Assembly: GCF_019393635.1 (NCBI RefSeq)
Contig: NC_057865.1
Coordinates: 296,561,385 to 296,625,384, forward strand
Source of the DNA: Dromiciops gliroides
Lineage: Eukaryota > Chordata > Mammalia > Microbiotheria > Microbiotheriidae
DNA length: 64,000 nucleotides
Direction of reading: 5' to 3'
Made by a program: the position numbers and the translations under genes. Under the pieces are notes generated by a model. It had not been told where the DNA came from. It saw only the letters and a program-made list of their open reading frames with translations, and did no database searches. Positions 10,205 to 21,715 of this stretch are shown here, in pieces (the first letter of the stretch is position 1; each line of letters begins with the position of its first letter).

Positions 10205-11943
10205 GTGAACTATTCATAAAACCTTAAGAGGAAGACTAGGCATGCCCCAACATGCCTCAGAATGCCCTAACATGTCCTAACCTGATAGAGACATTCCTCA
10301 GTCTCTACTGTTTTCTTTTTTTTTTTGATTGGAAAATTATGTCTTTAATAATAGACATGAAACAATTCAGAGATTCTATAGATGATTAAATTAGAAGAAT
10401 AGAGCTTTTCTCAGAAAGACCAGAGAACTACAGGAAGTTCCAAGAGACAACACAGGAAAAAGATGAGACCCCTAGAAGATTTTGATAGATTGTGTAAGAT
10501 GTTAGAATGATAAATGCTGCTTTTGTGTGTCAGTCTCTTCCAAATATGGAGTATTTTCTGAAATACTGTCCTGGATAGCATGAAAAGATTATTGGGGAAC
10601 TAAAAGTAATTGCTCAATATGTGTATGAGGGAACGGATAAAGAAGAAAAATCTAATCAAAAGATCAAATCAGTTTTAGCCACCATTCAGCAAATACCTCA
10701 AGGTAAAGGGAAAATGAGGAAAATTTTCTGTTTTTATTGCAGAAATAGAACACATAGCCACAGAATGTTTTAAAAAAGAAGCAGGATAAAGAAATAAGTA
10801 AATTTGGGAAAGAGCAAGGAGTAGAGTGGGACAAGTCTGTACATGCCTGGACAGGTCTAAACCAGTTAGTTAATGCTTCTGGCCTATCTAATCTGTTTAA
10901 GTTATAAAATGTTTTTACTTATGTTTAATGATTTGTTAACTTGATTGTTTATTGCATTTCTTTCTTTTAATGGAGACCTTAAATTTCCTATTTTGGGGGT
11001 AGAATATTGTTAAGTGAAATGGAAATTGTTATTCAAATTTGAAAATGGCTATTTATTGGGTCCTAGAAAATACAGTAATTGTTAAAAAGTTTGAGGAAGA
11101 TCTTCAAATCACATTGTGTATTTATGTATTACTACCAAAGGAGGGAAACCACCATCTGTGCCTTGATTATTGTTCCATGTAGGTCAGAGGCAAACACTCC
11201 AATTCTTCTATTACAGAAGTCAATGCCTGATCCTAAAATTAAGTCCATCTCTTTGTTTTGTTCAGAATTTTAGAATGTTTCTGTAATTGTTCTTCATCCT
11301 GTGGCGCTTAACCCAGCCACTATTGTGACTGGAATTCCTTGTGATGCCACCTGGTTTTTCAGGATCTGATTTATAATTTCTATAAGCCCTGAATCCCAGT
11401 ATCTGCTTGCATTTACCTGGTTATCATTTAAAGGTTCCACTTTGCTCCTAACCCAGAAACTTGCTACCAGGACAGCTGAGGACACAAGATCCAAGGGATT
11501 GTGAAACCCTTCACTGCTGGCCTGTTAAGATTTACTGCTGTGGTTACTGACTATGACCTGTCGCTTTACTTCCAGGGCACCGGTGGCTGAACTCATCTTA
11601 ACACTGTTCAACTCATAAGCTGATGCACTACAAAGACAGCAGCCACTGATAGTCCCATTTTACAAAACTCAGTGGCCAGACCTTAGTTATGTAGACAAGG
11701 GAGTGGTAACCCGGATACAATGGTATCATGCCAAACAGATATCAGGAGTTTGGGTAAGTCAGGAAGCCAGGCCTCCCTGGCGGTTCATTCAAGAGATCGC
11801 AGGCAATCACAAATACAGCAATTGGCAATAATTGGCTTCTTGTATTACAAGAAGTTGTTTTCAATCAGTGAAAAGAAGGGGATATATGGTGGTCACTCTC
11901 TAGTAGTCTGTTATTTGAGTCATTACAAATTGATTTTATAAAT

Positions 11944-12351
11944 TTGCTAAAGGTTGGACACCTAAAATGTTGTTTGATTCTTACTGGCAAATTAATGAAG
12001 TTGGTGGAAGCTGTCCCTGCTCCTAAAGCTGCTGCAGCCTTTGTGGCCAAAATAATTGTGAAAGAAATTGTCCCTAGATATGGCCCTGCGGCTCAGATTG
12101 ATTCAGATAAAAGTTCTTATTTTACTGACATAGTACTATCTAGAGTCGATGGAAATTTAGGAATTGTACCAAAATTTTATACTCCTGACCATCCTCAGTC
12201 TTTTGGACAGGTAGAGTGTATGAATAAGGAAATTAAGCTTTGGATTGGAAAATTATGTCAAGAGACTCATTTGAAACAGTCTGATGTACTCCCTCTAGCT
12301 CTGTTTCATCTTAGGAGTAGGCCCAGAGGAGACTCATATTTCTCCTTCTGA
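11944..12351 (+). pseudogene. Integrase-core remnant of the old retrovirus
   Basis: One open stretch of 135 codons matches the catalytic core of gammaretroviral integrases. Recognisable blocks are a KLVEAVPAPKAAA-type segment, IVPRYGPAAQIDSD, and FYTPDHPQSFGQVECMNKEIK, which parallels the P-Q-S-x-G-Q-V-E-x-M-N block of the family. It is followed by LPLALF, as in that family. It is part of a broken fossil; no activity is implied. Confidence 0.85.
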
Positions 12352-12398
12352 GATGCTATTTGGTCATCCTTCCCTGAAGGCAGTACCATTTGTGCCTG

Positions 12399-12476
12399 CC
12401 ATCCATCCATCCATCCATCCATCCATCCATCCATCCATCCATCCATCCATCCATCCATCCATCTACCTACCTACCT
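12399..12476 (+). repeat. (ATCC)n microsatellite
   Basis: About fifteen tandem ATCC units followed by a few CTAC units, inside the retroviral block just after the integrase-core remnant. Confidence 0.97.
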
Positions 12477-13600
12477 CTATGTTGGGGAGTGACTCTATCA
12501 ATAGCTAAATATATGAGAATTACAAAATTGGCTAAGTTGTTAGAACATTATTTCGATCTGATCCTATTGATTTTTCTTTTATGATTTTTAATATGGTGAT
12601 TTTGTATACATGAAAAATTTAAGTCCTAGTGCAATTCAACCTGCTTGGAGAAAGACCTTTTAAAAATCTTTCTGACTATTGCTACAACAGTCAAAGTTAA
12701 ATGGAAAGATCCATGGATTCACTGTTCCCACATCAAACCTGTTCCTTTTACCTATTGGAAATGATCTCCAATTTTTTTTAAAATTTGTTTCTACTCTATT
12801 CGATCTGAACTTAAGGTACTTTTTACAATTTTCTAAATTTCTTTATGTTATGGGTAGATTTCCTTCTGTTCCTAATCTTGGAGCTGTTTATATTCTAGTT
12901 TGCTTATGACTCAAATATTCCGAAGAATAGGATCAGAACTTCTCAGTAAATGTGATGTTACTTGAGATGTATATGTGACTTTATCTCTGTGTTTATTTGC
13001 TTTCTCTGTGTCACTAGCAAAATAAGATTTTGTATTTCACTTATGAAAGTTATGGAACTTTTTCTTGTTATTCACATGCTGTTTCAAGATTACAGTTCTT
13101 AAGTTTTAGAAATTTGGTGATGAAATACTCCACACTAATAGATAACGTTTCAGGTGTAGCAGAACTTCCTCTTTTCTCTGATAAGGCTAATTTTACTAGA
13201 CTTTGCTGTTTCTTTTCTTCATCAGACTTGGAAATTTTCACAACACCCCAAAGACCTTTCAAAGACACTGCTCGGGAACAGAGCCAAGGAAGAGCATTCC
13301 CTGCCCTCCCAGGCTGGGTGCTCAGGGCAGGCACCAGCAAGTCTGGAACAGGGCAAGACCCCAGCCAAATGCAAAAGGGACTGCTGAGTGGCCAACAGCC
13401 CAACGTCCTCAGGTCTTCTGACCTTGATACTTGATGACTCTTGGAGTCAATGGTTCTCTTTGGTGTATTCTAGTTTTCAGGGAATTTGTTTCTTGGGTAA
13501 GTTGTACCTCTAGCACCAAGCTGTTAATTTCTCTTCTAATTATTTCTTCTATATCTTTCCATTTCTTTTCCAAATTTCTCTCTAGCACTCTATCCATTTA

Positions 13601-13761
13601 TTTTTTTTTCCTTTTTTTTTTTTAAGTGAGGCAATTGGGGTTAAGTGACTTGCCCAGGGTCACACAGCTGGTAAGTGTTAAGTGTCTGAGGCCGGATTTG
13701 AACTCAGGTACTCCTGGTTCCAGGGCCTGTGCTCTATCCACTGCGCCACCCAGCTGCCCCA
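13601..13761 (-). mobile_element. tRNA-derived CORE-SINE inserted in L1
   Basis: Reverse-strand full-length copy. The exact 15-base duplication cactctatccattta is at 13586-13600 and 13762-13776. Confidence 0.95.
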
Positions 13762-14141
13762 CACTCTATCCATTTAAAGAAACTTTTTAACCCAAATAGT
13801 TTTCTTTATGGTGGGATTCTCTTTTTCTTTGCTCACTCTTCCGGCTTACTTCTTGATTTTGGAATTTATGTTGGGGCTGGCCTCTGCACAATTCTGCAGG
13901 GAAGGTCTGAGTTGGTCCTGTTGCTACTTTTTGGGAGGCCTTGAAGGCTGCATTATTCCAGGTTCTAAGGGTTGGGTCAAGCTCAGCCTGGGGATTCGCA
14001 AGCTTTCAGTACTCCCAGTGTGTGGATTCAGGGCAAAGTCTGATTGCTGCACACCTGTAATGGGCTCTGCAAGTTTCTGAGCTGGGTTTGGGTCTGAACA
14101 CCAGCATGCAGGCCCAAGCACTGAGCCCCCAGTTAAGTCTT

Positions 14142-14285
14142 GTTTTGTTTTTTTCTGGTGGGGCCATGGGGGTTAAGTGACTTGCCCAGGGTCACACAGC
14201 TAATAAGTGTCAAGTGTCTGAGGCCAGATTTGAACTCAGGTGCTCCTGAATCCAGGGCCGGTGCTTTATCCACTGGGCCACCTAG

Positions 14286-14319
<34 letters not shown>

Positions 14320-14325
14320 CCCCCG
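14142..14325 (-). mobile_element. tRNA-derived CORE-SINE with expanded C run
   Basis: Reverse-strand copy with a 13-base duplication, ccagttaagtctt, at 14129-14141 and 14326-14338. The head, normally GGGG on its own strand, is expanded to about 30 cytosines on the plus strand (14290-14318), followed by a short CG-containing segment. Confidence 0.93.
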
Positions 14326-15670
14326 CCAGTTAAGTCTTAATTGACACCCTTATGTCCTCCCCAAAGCACAAGGATGGGCTTCTCCCCTGCCCACGGCTGT
14401 CTTCCTTACCTTAAAGGCAGCTTTTGTTTGACCTCACCCTCATTTCCAAAGAGGTGAGCATTTTAAAGGTGACCATCTTCCCACCTGGCTGGAGAGCCAA
14501 TCTGGTCCGGTCCCAGAACCAAGCTGCCTGCACTGATGCTTTCAGACCAACAGAGGGCACCAACATCAGGGTGCCTGTCAGCCTGCACTGACATAGCCTT
14601 AGAATGACGGGCGCTGAGCATGCATTGAGGCCTGGAGGGGGATGTGAGGGAGCATACACGCTGCAGCCACGGCTGCTATAGGTGAGGAATGGGGATGGGC
14701 CCTGTGCTAAGCACTCACAAGTGTGTGCAGGACCTAGCTTCCATTTCCCCAGGACTGAGAGTGCCCAGAGCGCTCCTGCTGGCCGAGAGTGCCCAGCATG
14801 CCTGCCCTCCCCCGAGCCCTGTCCCTGCTCCTGTGTCGTGGAAAGGCCGGTCATAGGGCCTCCTGTGGGAGCTGGAGAGAAGGCGAGTCCAGGTTTCAGG
14901 GCTAAAGCTGCCTGCCCGCTGCCTCTACTCTGAATTAGCAGCAGGAACAGACAGAATAAACACAAAAGGGAGGGTTTGGGGTAGCTCCCCTTGCCCCCTC
15001 AGAACAGCCTTCTCCGATGTTCTGGGGTCTCCCGATCCTCTCTCATTCCTGCCCCTCCTCCCCCGTTAGACCTTTCATAAAGACACCGACCTCCGGGAAT
15101 AGACCAAAGCTCCCTTGAATGATGCTGCTAACTGGGGGTGGGGGGCGCGATGATACCATCAGAGGGGAACAAGGCGGATGAAGTTTCCCGAGGAGAAGAA
15201 GCGTGTGCGCCTCTTCCTTTTCGTTCTCCCTTCTCCTCCTCAGCAGGAAGCCAGAGGAGGGCCGGGCTGAGGGAAGCCCAGCACCCCTCCTTCCATGACA
15301 GGCCCTCGGGTAGTTATGGGCCCCAGAGGAGCTCCCATGAGTGACCGTATGACCAGTGGAAGCTCCAGCCAAAGGGATTCCCAGAGACACGAAGTCTCAG
15401 GTCTGTAAAGGGCCTCAGAGACGACCAGTCTAAGCCCCTGGCTGATGTGTGAATAGTCAGAAGGTAGCCAGGACAGGGCGAGAAGAGATGCTGCCACACC
15501 CTGGCACTGTGTCCTCCAGCACAGACCAGACCATCTCCAGGACACCTTCTGGCCTTTCTGGTCAGTCCCCCAAGGCCTGCATGACCCCCCCGAAGAGGAG
15601 GAGGCACTCCCTTGGGCAGAGTCCGAGGTCCCAAGGCTTGTCCCCCCCACCTACCATAGCCCCAATGTAC

Positions 15671-15837
15671 CTTCACTACGTCTCGCTTGCTGTCATCACT
15701 GAAGTGGGCGGTGCCAACCACGTACACCTTACTTCCTTCTTCTGTGACCAGTTCGGTGACAGTACCTGGCAAACTGGGCTGCTTTTGTCTCTTCTTCATT
15801 TTCATCTCCAAAAGAATCTTAAAAGCCTCCACGTCAG
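15671..15837 (-). CDS. TRABD: TRABD coding exon 3 (start of TraB domain)
   Basis: It encodes DVEAFKILLEMKMKKRQKQ, then VYVVGTAHFSDDSKRDVVK, closely matching human TRABD. The acceptor on the minus strand is ...tttgcag|CTGACG (phase 1) and the donor is GTGAAG|gtacat (phase 0). The first two bases complete a Ser codon with the T left by the 17578-17680 exon. GTAH (residues 84-87) is the G-x-x-H motif of the TraB/GumN/Tiki superfamily, where the His is proposed to be catalytic or metal-binding in relatives; activity of TRABD itself is not established by this sequence. Confidence 0.96.
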
Positions 15838-16670
15838 CTGCAAACATGGTAAGAAGATGACTCATGTAGCGTCTACACACATCCCCACACACAGACGTAC
15901 ATGCATGGGGATGTTTGTCCGGGGGGATCACGCGTGAGTCACTATGGCTAGAGACCCCCTTCCCTTCCCCCAAGGCCCTGGCAAGGAACAGTCAGCACAC
16001 CCGCCCACAAGCCTTCCCTAGAGACAAGGACCATATTCTGCTTAATCAGAGATTTGTCACGTCTGCTGAGTGTGGATCCCTGGTTTAAAATCTTCAAGAT
16101 TCATGAAGACAAATGCCCTTGTAAGACCATGGGACATAAGTGAGACTCAGGCCTGCACCTCCACTTAAACAATTAGCCTTGCTAGTAAAAGAGGCGACAG
16201 CAGCGTAACTCATGCATAACTTCTGTTTCATATTACCAGCACCAGTCAGGCTGCAACCAGGAGCTCGAACCCACTTACATACAGAAGAAACATGTGCGAC
16301 ACAACCCAGCGGAGCCAACCAAAGCAAGGGCAAGGCCACATCACATCAGCTGCTCCAGGAAAACCTCGCTGGATTTTCCATAGTTGTGTCTCAGGGATTC
16401 TGCATCAGAGAGTCAGCACACAGAGAGAGGGACAGGCCCCAGGCTAATAGGAAGAACAGGTGCCAAGCCACTGACTGCATCCTTGAAGGAAACGGTTTTT
16501 ATGAAGAGACCCGGGCCCCATAGAGGAGAGGCAGAGCGCCGCAAACCGCCCAAGACCTTGAGATCTCTTTGGCCTTATGCCTCCCCAGGCTCCGACCTCA
16601 AGTCAAAATTCACACTGGGTTTGCAGCCCAATCTTGGTCTAAAGGCTGACCCTATTAAAAGCCAATGGAG

Positions 16671-16835
16671 GGAGGGCAGCTAGGTGCCGCAGTGGAGAAA
16701 GCACTGGCCCTGGATTCAGGAGGACCTGAGTTCAAATCCGGTCCCAGACACTTGACACTTACTAGCTGTGTGACCCTGGGCAAGTCACTTAACCCCCATT
16801 GCCTCACCAAAAAACCCAACCAAACAAAAAACCCC
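16671..16835 (+). mobile_element. tRNA-derived CORE-SINE
   Basis: Full-length copy with a 13-base duplication, aaagccaatggag, at 16658-16670 and 16836-16848. Confidence 0.94.
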
Positions 16836-17577
16836 AAAGCCAATGGAGACTACTGCCTGAAGTGGTGACACCCATCGGCACAGCCCCGGGATGGCGAGTC
16901 AGGAAGTCTCTGAAAAAACTGGACAACCAACACCGGCCCAGGTCGTTCAGGCTCCCGGGCCAGAGGGGCCACCCTGGAGTCCACAGCTGGAGGGGCCTCG
17001 AGACCACCCGGTCACTTTGCAGACGAGAAAATGAAGGTGAAACGCCGAGTGACCCGCAGCAGACTTCAAATCTCCCTCGCCCCCGGCTCCCCTAAGTCCA
17101 AACCCGGGCTCTTGCCACAAGATGAGCAGTTCTCAAAGCACCCTTTCGAGGGCCACCCCTTTTCATAATAACACCACGACGGGATAAATATGAAGGGGGG
17201 AGGGACAGTGGGAGGGTCCTGAGATCAAAAGGTTTGAGAACCACTGTACCGGACCCGCAGTGGGTCGTCCCTGCCACACTGCGTCACAGGTCTTTGGCTG
17301 CATGAAGAAAGACTCAGGGGTCTTCTTCCTACTCCCTTGAAGCCTTCTCACCAGGGCTCACTTGGAGTTTGATGGTCAGTGGGTGGCCTGCCCCCAAGAC
17401 TCCTCTACTGGACAAATTCAGGCAAGAGAAGCTTGGTCCCCTACGACCATTTCCCTTCAGCCACGGGGGCAGGCTGACTTTGGGACAACTTGTGTTTTCT
17501 CCTATGCCTAGAGGATCATCAATATTGGCCCCCTACCATTAGGAAAAGTCAAGTAAGGTTCTAAAGGATAAACATAC

Positions 17578-17680
17578 ATAGATTCTGGGAGTCACTGGAG
17601 GCCACCCCGGGTCCACATTCTGACACCTCCCCAGGTCCACATTCTGACGCCCCAGTCGAAGGGGCTGGCTCCTCCGAAGC
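17578..17680 (-). CDS. TRABD: TRABD coding exon 2 (variable N-terminal region)
   Basis: This exon was found by following the reading phase rather than by similarity alone. On the minus strand tttgcag|GCTTCG is an acceptor and AATCTAT|gtatgt a donor. The 103 bases run from phase 0 to phase 1 and join both neighbours in frame, giving ...SSDSQNL-S-DVEAF, which parallels human ...SGDPQNLSDVDAF. It encodes an acidic, low-complexity stretch (ASEEPAPSTGASECGPGE and on) ahead of the TraB domain. An 8-codon unit, SECGPG plus two residues, occurs twice in tandem (period 24 bp: 17611 and 17635), so the segment seems free to vary in length. Expression data would confirm the exon. Confidence 0.88.
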
Positions 17681-18373
17681 CTGCAAAACAAGACCACCAC
17701 CGTTGTTTCAGTTTCAGGAGAAGCTACAGAGATTAAGCCAAGCCTGGCGAGATGTGAGCTGCTAGATTCATCTGCCTCTTGTCCCCTGCATGGTCTGCAA
17801 ACATGACAGTTTTGTACCTGTCCGAGGTCAGGCTGGGTGATGTGATCCCTTTACACTTAACACTCATGTAAGGCTCAGGCAGTCGTGAGACGTGCCCCAG
17901 CCTCTCTGGAGGACCCTGGACAGGTACATCTACACAGGAGATGCAAGGTAGACCCCGGCCCAGACTGTGGGCAGAAAGAGCCCATGGTGCTTGGAGGAGG
18001 GCTGGAGGACCAGCCAGGGCTTCATCTCAGAGGGGCAGGGGACAGGCATTCTGTCTCTGGTCTGAGCATTTCCCCTGCCTCCAGTGCAGGCTCTTGTGGG
18101 GGCAGAGAATGCAGGAAGGATGTGGCCAGACCCCTCCTCTCCACTGTTATCTCTGGCTGTCAGCACCAGGGGTCAGGAGACCCTTGTTCTCAAAGAGCCA
18201 AACATCTTGGTCAAAAATGAAAGAGCTAAATGCAACAATCTCTTGAAAAAGGCCCCGTCCTCCCCTGTGGACATGGGACAAGCAGCCACCCATGGTCTGC
18301 CTCAGGAGTGATGGGGCTGCTCGTGGGCCACAACAAGATGTGGTCACAAAGGAGCCTCTAGATACACACTTAC

Positions 18374-18433
18374 CTCCAGGGGCTGTTCCTCCTGCATCCT
18401 GAGGGAGGGTTTGGGTCTCCTTTGGAGGCTGGT
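18374..18433 (-). CDS. TRABD: TRABD start exon (coding 18374-18397)
   Basis: TRABD (TraB domain containing) is a conserved animal protein of the TraB/GumN family, and relatives in the superfamily include the Tiki proteases. On the minus strand this exon runs from acceptor ctcccag|ACCAGC to donor CTGGAG|gtaagt. It holds 36 bases of leader, then ATG at 18397-18395 and MQEEQPLE, comparable to human MDGEEQQPPHE. The start has a purine at -3. It joins the 17578-17680 exon in phase 0. The four coding exons give 435 bases, 145 residues, with no stop. Human TRABD is about 376 residues, so a bit over half the gene lies beyond base 1. Confidence 0.88.
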
Positions 18434-18675
18434 CTGGGAGAAAACACACAAAGAGACAGAGAGATGCAAAGGTCTGAGGAGGCCACTTGAACCCGAGGAT
18501 CCCTGCAAAGAACTCAGAGCAAGAGTCTGACTGTAGCCAGATTTGCAATCACTGGTAACAATGCCCAGGGAACCCAAAAGACAGGGGAGGCACAAGTACG
18601 GGACACTCACTACGTGTGCAGCAGGGGATGCTGAACGAAAGAAACTTCCAAACGCACAAAGGCCTAAGTCAGTCT

Positions 18676-18842
18676 AGTGTGTTTTTTTTTTTTTTTTTTT
18701 TTTTTTTACGGGGCAATGGGGATTAAGTGACTTGTCCAGGGTCACACAGCTAGTAAGTGTTAAGTGTCTGAGGCTGGATTTGAACTCAGCTACTCCTGAA
18801 TCCAGGGCCGGTGCTTTATCCACTGTGCCACCTAGCCGCCCC
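18676..18842 (-). mobile_element. tRNA-derived CORE-SINE
   Basis: Reverse-strand full-length copy with a long poly-T tail. The duplication agtcagtct is at 18667-18675 and 18843-18851. Confidence 0.94.
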
Positions 18843-19114
18843 AGTCAGTCTGTTTAAAGATGCCAACAATACTACCAATGCCACGTCCTTCCCATTTCTG
18901 GCCTCAGCTTCCCCACTTATATGATGAAGAGGCCAGACCAGATGGTCTCTGAGGTCCTTTGATTCTAAAGCCTGGTGAGCACAAATCAATCAAGAAGTAT
19001 TTACAAAGTACCCACAACATACCAGGTCCCATGCTGGGTGCTGAGAATACAAAGACAAACAGAACAGAGAAAGCCGCAAGTTTAATTTGGCAGAGAGAAA
19101 AGCTGGTAACAATA

Positions 19115-19265
19115 ATGCTGGAAAGGTGTGTGGAGGGAAAAGGCACACTAATACATTATTGGTGGAACTGTGAAATTGGCCAAACTCTTCCAAAGCATCT
19201 TGAAATAATGCAAAACCCCCAAACAATCCCTTTCATTTCCTCCAGCAAATGAAACTAATCCCCCC
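19115..19265 (+). mobile_element. L1 ORF2 3' fragment
   Basis: Reads KGTLIHYWWNCEIGQTLPKHL, the same block as [17 protein letters not shown] in the L1 at 60767-61923. It is a short relic only. Confidence 0.7.
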
Positions 19266-20879
19266 ACAACTGCCAGTGAAAAGAAAGGAGGACGCCCCCC
19301 CCCCCAATAACAGCATATGCTGGTGTCAGTCACTCTCTGTGGTAGCAGAGGGAATGGGCACACAGCAGACGCTACTTGTTGGGGTAGGGATGGGTTAGAA
19401 CCTCCCAAGGCCCTACAAAGAAGAGCTGCCATCCTCACACTGAGCCCAGTGCCTGGCACAGACCTGGGCTGCTCTTCTCTCTCTGTCTTCCTTCTATCCC
19501 TCTTTCCCAGGAGCCCACGGACAAAGGGCGCGGAAGGCTAGAAAAGCAGGGCAAAATGCCCAAGGGCAAAGTGAGACAGGGCAGCGCTTCCTTCCCATGT
19601 TCTGGGGTTTGGTTTTTAAGGGTACCAGACTGCCAGCACTGCCTGTCAGGATGCGTCCCTGCCAGTTAGCCACGCACTTTCTAAAGGTCCTGATGACCCT
19701 TTCGCTTCCTTGTTTCTGAACCATCGGTAACACTTCACTTTGCCAAATACCAACTAAGCCCAGTCAATCACAGGGCTCCAAGAACATGGTCTGAGGAAGC
19801 TACAACGTAGGAAACTTCTCCAAGAGCCCAGAGCTGGGCCGGGCCAAGAGGCAGACACCTGCAGGGTCCCTGCCGAGGTCCCCTGGATGACCAGTCACAA
19901 ATGCGCGAGAAGGAGAGTCGGGAGGAAATGGGGGCGGCTGGCCATGGAGAGCTCTGGCCACTCGCCATTCCTTCCATCCCTCCGGCCCTAGGTTAGGAAT
20001 GAGGGGAAGGCTGGGACACCAGCCACCCACAAGACATCCGGGGAGGCAGGTCTGGCTCCTGGTTATTCCTCTGACCCAAATGCTCCTCCTAGTTAGAAGG
20101 CCACCCACCCCTCTGCTGCCATCACGAGAGCTCGGCTTCTGACAGCTTGTGTGGAGCCTTGTGGTCTGCAGAGCGCTCTATACGCAGTCTGTGGTCCTCA
20201 GAACCAGTCCGAGAGGCCGAAGAGGTGAAGCAAGCCCTGGCCAAGGCCCACGAGGTGGTCCCAGGCAGCAGAAGAGACACTGTCTCACTTCCACCAGACC
20301 CCCGGGACCTCAGCCAGGACAAACCCAACCTCACTACAGCACACCAAGAAGGAAAAGGCTGCTTTCGAGGCCAGTCTTGGGTTCGCACCCCCCCATGGAT
20401 GTCAGGCACATGAGAATCATCATTCCAACACATTCCAGAAAACACTTCATTTTGCCTAATTACTCATTACACTCAAGTTTCTATGAAAATAATCTCCTGT
20501 TGTACCAGTCAGTCACTCATCATCACTGTTTGTTTGGGTGCTCAATGCTGTCATTTGGGGGCTTTGTTTCCTTACCAACAACAGTTTTCTTGGGCACAGT
20601 CAAGAGCAGTAAAATATTTTTATTTCTTATCAGGATAAGACATGTTTCTGCAAAAAAAAAATCCTTCTGATGTTGATATTTTGAAAAATCTTGATTAAAA
20701 CACTGAAAAAAATTCATTTAAAAATTACTAACAGAAGAAATACTCCTGTTCCAAGCAATGATGCAGATGACACCCTAGGTCTATGCGCTCTCACTGGCCC
20801 ATTTGTGTGGTTCTTGGCCTCCCTCCCTGTATGTTGTCAGACAGAGCCCACTGACTATGCCAGAGGTGCCCCCTCCTCC

Positions 20880-21028
20880 TTTTTTTTTTTTTTGGCGGGG
20901 GCAATAAAGGTTAAGTGACTTGCCCAGGGTCACACAGGTGGTAAGCGCCAAGTGTTTGAGGCTGGATTTGAACTCAGGTCCTCCTGAATCCAGGGCCAGT
21001 GCTTTATCCTCTGTGCCACCCAGCCAAC
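20880..21028 (-). mobile_element. tRNA-derived CORE-SINE
   Basis: Reverse-strand copy with a poly-T tail at 20880-20893 and intact CORE and B-box-like motifs. The head is slightly diverged. Confidence 0.9.
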
Positions 21029-21369
21029 TCCCTCCACGCCCCATTCCTTGGTGACCCCTTGTATTCCCACTCTTCCTTGAAGAACCACTTTGGTTCTGAG
21101 CTAAAGTTGACTCATACCCAGGCCCTGCTACTGTTGTCTGTGGGTGGTCATTTAGAGACCCTTCTGTCCTATGTCTTACATCCATGCAAGAAGAGGAACA
21201 AAATGTTGACATTAAAACCACGGACCATTAAAGGAGCTCTTCAGGTTCCTGAAAGCAATCCAGACACTTCTCCTTGTCCTTCTAAGTTCTGGGCTCATCT
21301 GGCCGCCCATTCGACTGAAAGTCATGATCTGGGCAAGAGAGAAATTTCAGCCACTGAGTCTTGTGTGGC

Positions 21370-21715
21370 TGCTTGAGGACAGACAGACAGAGAGAGAGAG
21401 AGAGGGGCAGACAGAGAGAGAGAGAGAGAGGCAGACAGAGAGACAGACAGAGAAAGACGGGGGGCAGAGAGACAGACAGAGAGAGAGAAAGAGAAAGAGA
21501 GGGACAGAGAGAGAGACACAGAGAGAGAGACAAAGAGAAAGACAGGGGGCAGAGAGAGACAGGGGGGCAGAGAGAGAGACAGAAAGACAGGGGCAGAGAG
21601 AGAGGGCAGGCAGAGAGGGAGGGGGGAAAAAGACAAAGGGAAGGGCAAGGAAAAAGAGGGAGAGTAGGAGAGGGAGGGAGAGAGAAAGAAAAGAGAGGAG
21701 AGAGAGAAGCGTCAT
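21370..21715 (+). repeat. Purine-rich GA/GACA microsatellite
   Basis: About 345 bases made almost wholly of GA, GACA and GGGGCA units, purine-dominated on the plus strand. The frames through it encode only Arg/Glu/Gln or Ser/Leu/Cys low-complexity runs. Confidence 0.96.

Larger units (their letters stand above)
13430..14340 (-). mobile_element. L1 5' region, minus strand, with two SINE insertions
   Basis: Reading the minus strand, 13409-13597 gives a charged coiled-coil-like peptide (RNLEKKWKDIEEIIRREI) typical of the L1 ORF1 N-terminal half. The GC-richer part up to about 14340 resembles an L1 5' untranslated region. A SINE interrupts it at 13601-13761 and another at 14142-14325, both with clear target duplications. 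Family assignment rests on the peptide character only. Confidence 0.55.

Noticed and set aside
14411-14965. 184-codon minus-strand frame with a hydrophobic start
   Set aside because: It is inside a TRABD intron, has no domain or splice logic, and TRABD exons already join in frame around it.
17827-17841. 15-base micro-exon candidate on the minus strand between splice-like sites
   Set aside because: It would leave the wrong phase for the 15671-15837 exon, whereas the 17578-17680 exon gives the right phase and a peptide match.
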